The notes below the pieces were generated by a model, which saw nothing but the letters and a program-made list of their open reading frames with translations, made no database searches and was not told the DNA's origin. Position numbers and translations under genes: made by a program. Shown one piece after another: positions 60,199-64,000 of a stretch of 64,000 bases of DNA. Each line of letters starts with the position of its first letter. Position 1 is the stretch's first letter. This DNA is from Herpetosiphon gulosus (GTDB lineage: Bacteria > Chloroflexota > Chloroflexia > Chloroflexales > Herpetosiphonaceae), in the NCBI RefSeq assembly GCF_039545135.1, contig NZ_BAABRU010000002.1, forward strand, positions 372,001-436,000, given 5' to 3'.

Positions 60199-60849
60199 CT
60201 AATCTATTGGCTCCTTGTCAATGGCAAACGCACAATATGGATCGCCATTGCGTGGACTTGCAACTTGTTCGACCTTGAAGTTATGACCGCCGGTCACCCA
60301 CGTCAAGGCTTCTTCGATAATCCCTTGCGCCAAATAGAAGATCGGGGTGCTATTGCCGCGTCCCCAGAACACTGGCGATTTATCAATGTAATAGAGGAAA
60401 CGACCTTTTTGATCTTCCACCCGACTCGGCTGATCGCTGAAGCGGTCGAAGGTTTGTGCTACCGCATTCAACACGATCTTCATTTTCATGGTCATGGGCA
60501 TCAGTTTGAGCGCAAGGTCGGCCATCCCCAATAGTGGGCCAAATTCTTTCAACCCAAGACTGAACGCATACCGTCCGGCCCGCAGTTCCATCCCACGCGC
60601 ACCCCGTGGACCGAACATTGTTTCGGTGGCTTCGCTGATCGTTGCGAGATCAAAGAACGAAAATTCGCGTTTCAAGTCGTTGGGCGGATAGTTATTGACG
60701 AGGTGTTTCATCCCTGCCATATTTAGCAGCGCATTGACCCCCGTGCGGCCCATAACATCTTCCAAACTGAGAAGATACAATCGTGCGATTTTATTGGGGT
60801 AGAACAGGCGCTCAAGCTCGTCAGACGTATTGGTGCGCTCTTCTGCCAT
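60199..60849 (-). CDS. V4R-domain protein
   Basis: A 216-residue protein with a C-terminal V4R (4-vinyl reductase-like) domain: FGPRGARGMELRAGRYAF, then the end GNSTPIFYLAQGIIEEALTWVTGGHNFKVEQVAS..GDPYCAFAIDKEP. V4R domains bind small molecules, porphyrin precursors or hydrocarbons and occur as sensor parts of regulators. The Cys near the end is typical of the family. No output domain is present. AAGGAG 6 nt before ATG. It is the first gene of the signalling operon behind the promoter at 60931-60959, and may provide an input for it (inference). Confidence 0.85.
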   Translation of the reverse strand: MAEERTNTSDELERLFYPNKIARLYLLSLEDVMGRTGVNALLNMAGMKHLVNNYPPNDLKREFSFFDLATISEATETMFGPRGARGMELRAGRYAFSLGLKEFGPLLGMADLALKLMPMTMKMKIVLNAVAQTFDRFSDQPSRVEDQKGRFLYYIDKSPVFWGRGNSTPIFYLAQGIIEEALTWVTGGHNFKVEQVASPRNGDPYCAFAIDKEPID

Positions 60850-60930
60850 GAGTAACTCCTTGCACTATGCTGTGAGCTTCGCAGTGGGGCAACACGGCGT
60901 GGTTCGGAACGTGGCCCGGCCAGCACGCAC

Positions 60931-60959
60931 ATTGTACATTAAGGCTATACCTTCGTCAA
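60931..60959 (-). promoter_or_regulatory. promoter of the V4R-kinase operon
   Basis: On the minus strand TTGACG (60959-60954), 17-nt spacer, TACAAT (60936-60931). It predicts a start near 60924 and a leader of about 75 nt before the V4R ATG. Confidence 0.7.
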
Positions 60960-60976
60960 CACAATGTGCCTTTATA

Positions 60977-61015
60977 ATGCCCCAAATTCACAGTTGCTGT
61001 TCACGCTTTGGGCAT
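60977..61015 (-). terminator. possible terminator after uvrA
   Basis: On the minus strand ATGCCCAAAG..TTTGGGGCAT pair around an inner GTGAACAG/CTGTGAA-type loop, followed by TATAAAGG. It starts 5 nt after the uvrA stop; the U-run is weak, so confidence is low. Confidence 0.35.
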
Positions 61016-61019
61016 ACCG

Positions 61020-63878
61020 TCAAGCTAACACGGTTTGAAGGAAGCGGCCAGTCCATGAAGCTTGATTCATAGCGACTACTTCCGGCGTACCAGCCACTAC
61101 CAGCCGGCCACCAGTGTCCCCACCTTCCGGCCCTAAATCGATCACCCAATCGGCGGTCTTGATCAGGTCGAGATGATGTTCGATCACCACAACGCTGTTT
61201 CCTGTATCAACCAATCGTTGCAATATCGCAATCAACCGTTCGACATCCGTCCAATATAATCCGGTGGTTGGTTCATCAAGGATATACAGGGTTCGGCCTG
61301 CTCCCCGACGCGCTAGCTCTGCCGCCAGTTTTACCCGTTGCGCTTCGCCTCCCGAAAGAGTCGCTGCTGGCTGTCCTAACGTCAAATAGCTTAACCCGAC
61401 CTCAACCAAGCTCTCTAGTTTTCGCGCCAAAGCCGGTAGCCGTTCAAAAACGCTTAAGGCTTGGCCTACGGTCATGGCGAGCACATCACCAATGGTATAC
61501 CCACGATAGCGAATATCAAGGGTTTCTCGATTATAACGCAACCCGCCGCATGCGTCGCAGGTCACTGCTAAATCTGGTAGAAATTGCATGGCAATCGATA
61601 CCACACCTTCGCCGCGACATTGTTCGCAGCGCCCTCCCTTAAGATTAAAAGAAAATCGACTGGCTCCATAGCCCCGTGCTTTGGCTTCAGGTGTCCCAGC
61701 AAACAATTGACGCAATGCGTCGAAAATACCGGTGTAGGTGGCAGCATTGGAACGACCTGACCTCCCCAGTGGCGTTTGATCAACTGCAATCACTTTTTCA
61801 AGTTGATCATAGCCTTCAAGGCTGCGATGTCGGCCCACTGGCAGGCGGCTTCCATGCAGTTCGTTGGCCAGCCGTGGGTAGAGAATCTCATGAATAAGTG
61901 TCGATTTCCCCGAACCTGATACTCCCGTAATCGCAACCAAACATCCCAATGGAATCGCTACATCCAAATCTTTGAGATTATGCTGTTTGGCTCCACGTAG
62001 CATTAGTGTAGCATGGGTTGGCTTTCGCCGTGTTTGAGGCAGGTGTAGCTGCCGTTGCCCAGCCAGATATTGACCTGTTTGGGAATTGGGCTGAGCCATC
62101 AGTTGCTCAAGCGTGCCATTGGCAATAATGTAGCCACCTTGTACGCCTGCCGTCGGCCCAACTTCGACCACCCAATCAGCAGCAGCAATAATCGCTGGAT
62201 CATGTTCGACTACCAACACTGAATTGCCAAGGTCGCGCAGTTGCAATAATGTTTGTAATAAACGCTCGGTATCGCGTGGATGCAGGCCAATCGATGGCTC
62301 ATCCAACACATACAACACCCCAGATAATCCAGCTCCAATATGCGTAGCCAATTGAATCCTTTGAGCCTCACCGCCCGATAAGCTCTCAGCAGTTCGCGCC
62401 AAACTCAAATAGTCTAGGCCAACTTCGCGCAAAAACTGTAAGCGTAAGCCCATTTCACGCACAATCGGCGCTGCAATCTGTTGATCACGCTCGCGCCGCA
62501 ATCTGTTGGGTAGTTCACGAATCCAAGTAAAACTAGCCTCAATCGACATTGCTGCAACTTGATCGATTGCTAGCCCTTGTAGTGTAACTGCCCGCGCCTC
62601 TGGTCGCAAGCGCGAACCTTCGCAGGCTGAGCAAACTGTACCTTGGCGATAGCGACTGAGGCTTTCGCGCTCTTGTTCGCTTGCTTGTTGCCAATGTTGG
62701 CGCAACCAACCGAGCAAACCAGACCAGTTGGCCAGTTGTTGACGTAGCTTTTTGCTTAAATGCAGTTGATCGTCGCTGGGAATTGTGCCTTCTAACCATA
62801 AATCTAACGCCCAGCTAGCCATTGTGTCAACCGGCTGTTCGAGATCGCTGCCCAAGGCTTCGGCTAAACCTTGGATGGTTTCTTCCCAATATTGTTGGTA
62901 GGTCGTGGTGCTGGCGCGAAGTGGGTTCGAAAGTAGCTCACCAAGGGTTTGCGCTGCCTGAGATTGTAACAGGTTCCGGTCAAAATCATCAACTGTGCCT
63001 AATCCATCGCAAACTTGGCAAGCACCATGGGGGCTATTAAATGAAAAAGTGCGTGGTTCGATCGCGCCGCTGACCAATGGCCCATGCTCAGGGCAAGCAG
63101 CATGTTCGCTATAGCGCAGCTGTTGGCCATCAAGTGGCTGAACCCAAACCATTCCCGCGCCAGTTTTCAAGGCGGTTTCTACCGAATCGCTGACCCGCAC
63201 CCGATCCGGATGGTCATTCAAGCTCGCGGCCTCGTTATGGCGAATAATCAGCCGATCAACCACCACATCAATGCTATGGGCTTGGCGATGATCCAAATCA
63301 ATTGGTTCATCAAGATCAACAATTACTCCATCAACACGTACCCGCACAAAACCTGCCCGCCGCGTTTGCTCAAGCACTGTGGCATGCGAACCAAGTTCTT
63401 CGTTGACCAAAGGCGCTAAAATCATCAGGCGTGTGCCATCGGGATAGCCCAAAATCTGATCGACAATTTGGCTGGCAGTTTGTTGCTCAATCGCGCGGCC
63501 ACATACCGGACAATGCGGCTTGCCAATCCGCGCATACAATAAACGCAAATGATCATAAATTTCGGTAATTGTGCCCACAGTCGAGCGCGGCGAACGATTG
63601 ATCGTTTGTTGGGCGACGGCAATTGCTGGCGCTAAACCACGAATGCTATCAACTTCAGGCCGGGGCAATTGGCCCAAAAATTGGCGGGCATAGCTCGAAA
63701 GCGATTCAACATAGCGGCGCTGGCCTTCAGCATAAATCGTATCAAAGGCCAGCGTCGATTTGCCAGCCCCCGATGGTCCAGTGAAGACCACCAACTTGCC
63801 TTTGGGAATGGCTAAATCAATATTTTTGAGATTATGCTGGCGTGCGCCAACAATCTGAATCGAATCAATTTCGGCCAT
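61020..63878 (-). CDS. uvrA: excinuclease ABC subunit UvrA
   Basis: A 952-residue UvrA, the damage-recognition ATPase of nucleotide excision repair. Two ABC modules: Walker A GPSGAGKST near residue 35 and GVSGSGKST in the second half; signature LSGGEAQRIQLA and LSGGEAQRVKLA; Walker B VLYVLDEPSIGLHPRD and LYILDEPTTGLYWTD. Zinc ligands CPVCG, CSACEGSRL, CEQCRGEG and CDACGG are kept; one CxxC site usually present after the first is AACPEHG here. NSPHGACQVCDGLG is normal. ATG 63878 has AGAGGAA at 6-7 nt and lies inside the end of the upstream gene spacing; a frame to 63947 is not needed. Followed by a separate promoter for the V4R operon. Confidence 0.95.
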   Translation of the reverse strand: MAEIDSIQIVGARQHNLKNIDLAIPKGKLVVFTGPSGAGKSTLAFDTIYAEGQRRYVESLSSYARQFLGQLPRPEVDSIRGLAPAIAVAQQTINRSPRSTVGTITEIYDHLRLLYARIGKPHCPVCGRAIEQQTASQIVDQILGYPDGTRLMILAPLVNEELGSHATVLEQTRRAGFVRVRVDGVIVDLDEPIDLDHRQAHSIDVVVDRLIIRHNEAASLNDHPDRVRVSDSVETALKTGAGMVWVQPLDGQQLRYSEHAACPEHGPLVSGAIEPRTFSFNSPHGACQVCDGLGTVDDFDRNLLQSQAAQTLGELLSNPLRASTTTYQQYWEETIQGLAEALGSDLEQPVDTMASWALDLWLEGTIPSDDQLHLSKKLRQQLANWSGLLGWLRQHWQQASEQERESLSRYRQGTVCSACEGSRLRPEARAVTLQGLAIDQVAAMSIEASFTWIRELPNRLRRERDQQIAAPIVREMGLRLQFLREVGLDYLSLARTAESLSGGEAQRIQLATHIGAGLSGVLYVLDEPSIGLHPRDTERLLQTLLQLRDLGNSVLVVEHDPAIIAAADWVVEVGPTAGVQGGYIIANGTLEQLMAQPNSQTGQYLAGQRQLHLPQTRRKPTHATLMLRGAKQHNLKDLDVAIPLGCLVAITGVSGSGKSTLIHEILYPRLANELHGSRLPVGRHRSLEGYDQLEKVIAVDQTPLGRSGRSNAATYTGIFDALRQLFAGTPEAKARGYGASRFSFNLKGGRCEQCRGEGVVSIAMQFLPDLAVTCDACGGLRYNRETLDIRYRGYTIGDVLAMTVGQALSVFERLPALARKLESLVEVGLSYLTLGQPAATLSGGEAQRVKLAAELARRGAGRTLYILDEPTTGLYWTDVERLIAILQRLVDTGNSVVVIEHHLDLIKTADWVIDLGPEGGDTGGRLVVAGTPEVVAMNQASWTGRFLQTVLA

Positions 63879-63889
63879 AACCGCTTCCT

Positions 63890-64000
63890 CTAAAACCGCT
63901 GGATTGTGATCAGGCCACCTGAACGCGGCTGATTGGTAGGCAACCACACAGGCCGTAAATCTTGGTTAGGCATAAGTTGCCATTGATAATTGGCGAGCAA
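63890..64000 (-). CDS. C-terminal end of an unidentified protein (start beyond window)
   Basis: A frame open from the window edge to the TAG at 63890, 36 residues with a coding-like composition (ends with NQPRSGGLITIQRF). The stop lies 11 nt before the uvrA ATG and overlaps its ribosome site, as expected for the preceding gene of an operon. The product cannot be named. Confidence 0.6.
   Translation of the reverse strand: MLANYQWQLMPNQDLRPVWLPTNQPRSGGLITIQRF

Noticed and set aside
1-64000. Insertion sequences, prophage, integrases, tRNA or rRNA genes
   Set aside because: No transposase, integrase or phage protein was recognised, and I found no cloverleaf with T-arm consensus or rRNA-like sequence. 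Small RNA genes could be missed by eye.

Overview
The window looks like chromosomal DNA of a filamentous Chloroflexota bacterium of the Herpetosiphon type. This is inferred from the moderate GC content, the style of the proteins (Pro/Thr stalk proteins, very large multi-GAF histidine kinases, GH57 branching enzyme, EtfD-like Fe-S oxidoreductase, V4R domain, CvnD-type GTPase) and many dispersed intergenic repeats. No rRNA, tRNA, CRISPR array, transposase or phage gene was recognised. Genes are dense, most have good Shine-Dalgarno sites, and many minus-strand genes form operons.

Layout. 1-4 kb: a secreted Pro/Thr-stalk protein (cut by the window edge) diverges from a GT-C-like membrane protein. 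4-7 kb (minus): CvnD-type GTPase, glycogen synthase and 6-phosphofructokinase. 7-15 kb: MBL hydrolase, GNAT, rimO, BlaI-type repressor, polyprenyl synthase, GT4 glycosyltransferase, M23 peptidase with a golvesin-like C-terminus. 15-20 kb: an unknown Cys/Trp-rich protein behind a promoter with twin operators, folD-fchA, and a mltG-aroE-A24 peptidase operon. 20-26 kb: a paralogue of the first secreted protein, an O-antigen ligase-like protein, a roadblock protein and a solute-binding lipoprotein. 26-34 kb: aldo/keto reductase behind a MerR-type promoter, GH57 branching enzyme, a degenerate PurD-like protein, a lipoprotein and an EtfD-like oxidoreductase.

34-41 kb: an arginine-decarboxylase-like gene preceded by a leader of about 340 nt that holds its own promoter, a short Arg-containing leader peptide, several pairing elements and an intrinsic terminator just before the start codon. 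Next come a histidine kinase, a DUF2721 protein, and a three-gene set (WXG100-like lipase, lipoprotein, possible EspG-like protein) that resembles a type VII effector/immunity/chaperone module. 41-46 kb: an operon of ArsB-like transporter, unknown protein, esterase, GT1 glycosyltransferase and pentapeptide-repeat protein.

46-61 kb: a signalling operon with a good promoter at 60.95 kb. Its order is V4R sensor-like protein, left-handed beta-helix nucleotidyltransferase-like protein, response regulator with a degenerate GGDEF, a 3484-residue kinase with about 17 GAF domains plus PAS, a receiver-only regulator, and an alpha/beta hydrolase lacking its nucleophile serine. 61-64 kb: UvrA and the tail of an upstream gene.

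Most notable are the attenuator-like leader of the decarboxylase, the WXG100-lipase module, the giant GAF kinase operon, a family of fold-back elements (four copies), and two regulatory sites with clear dyads (MerR-type promoter at 25.93 kb and twin TGATA-N5-TATCA sites at 15.1 kb).
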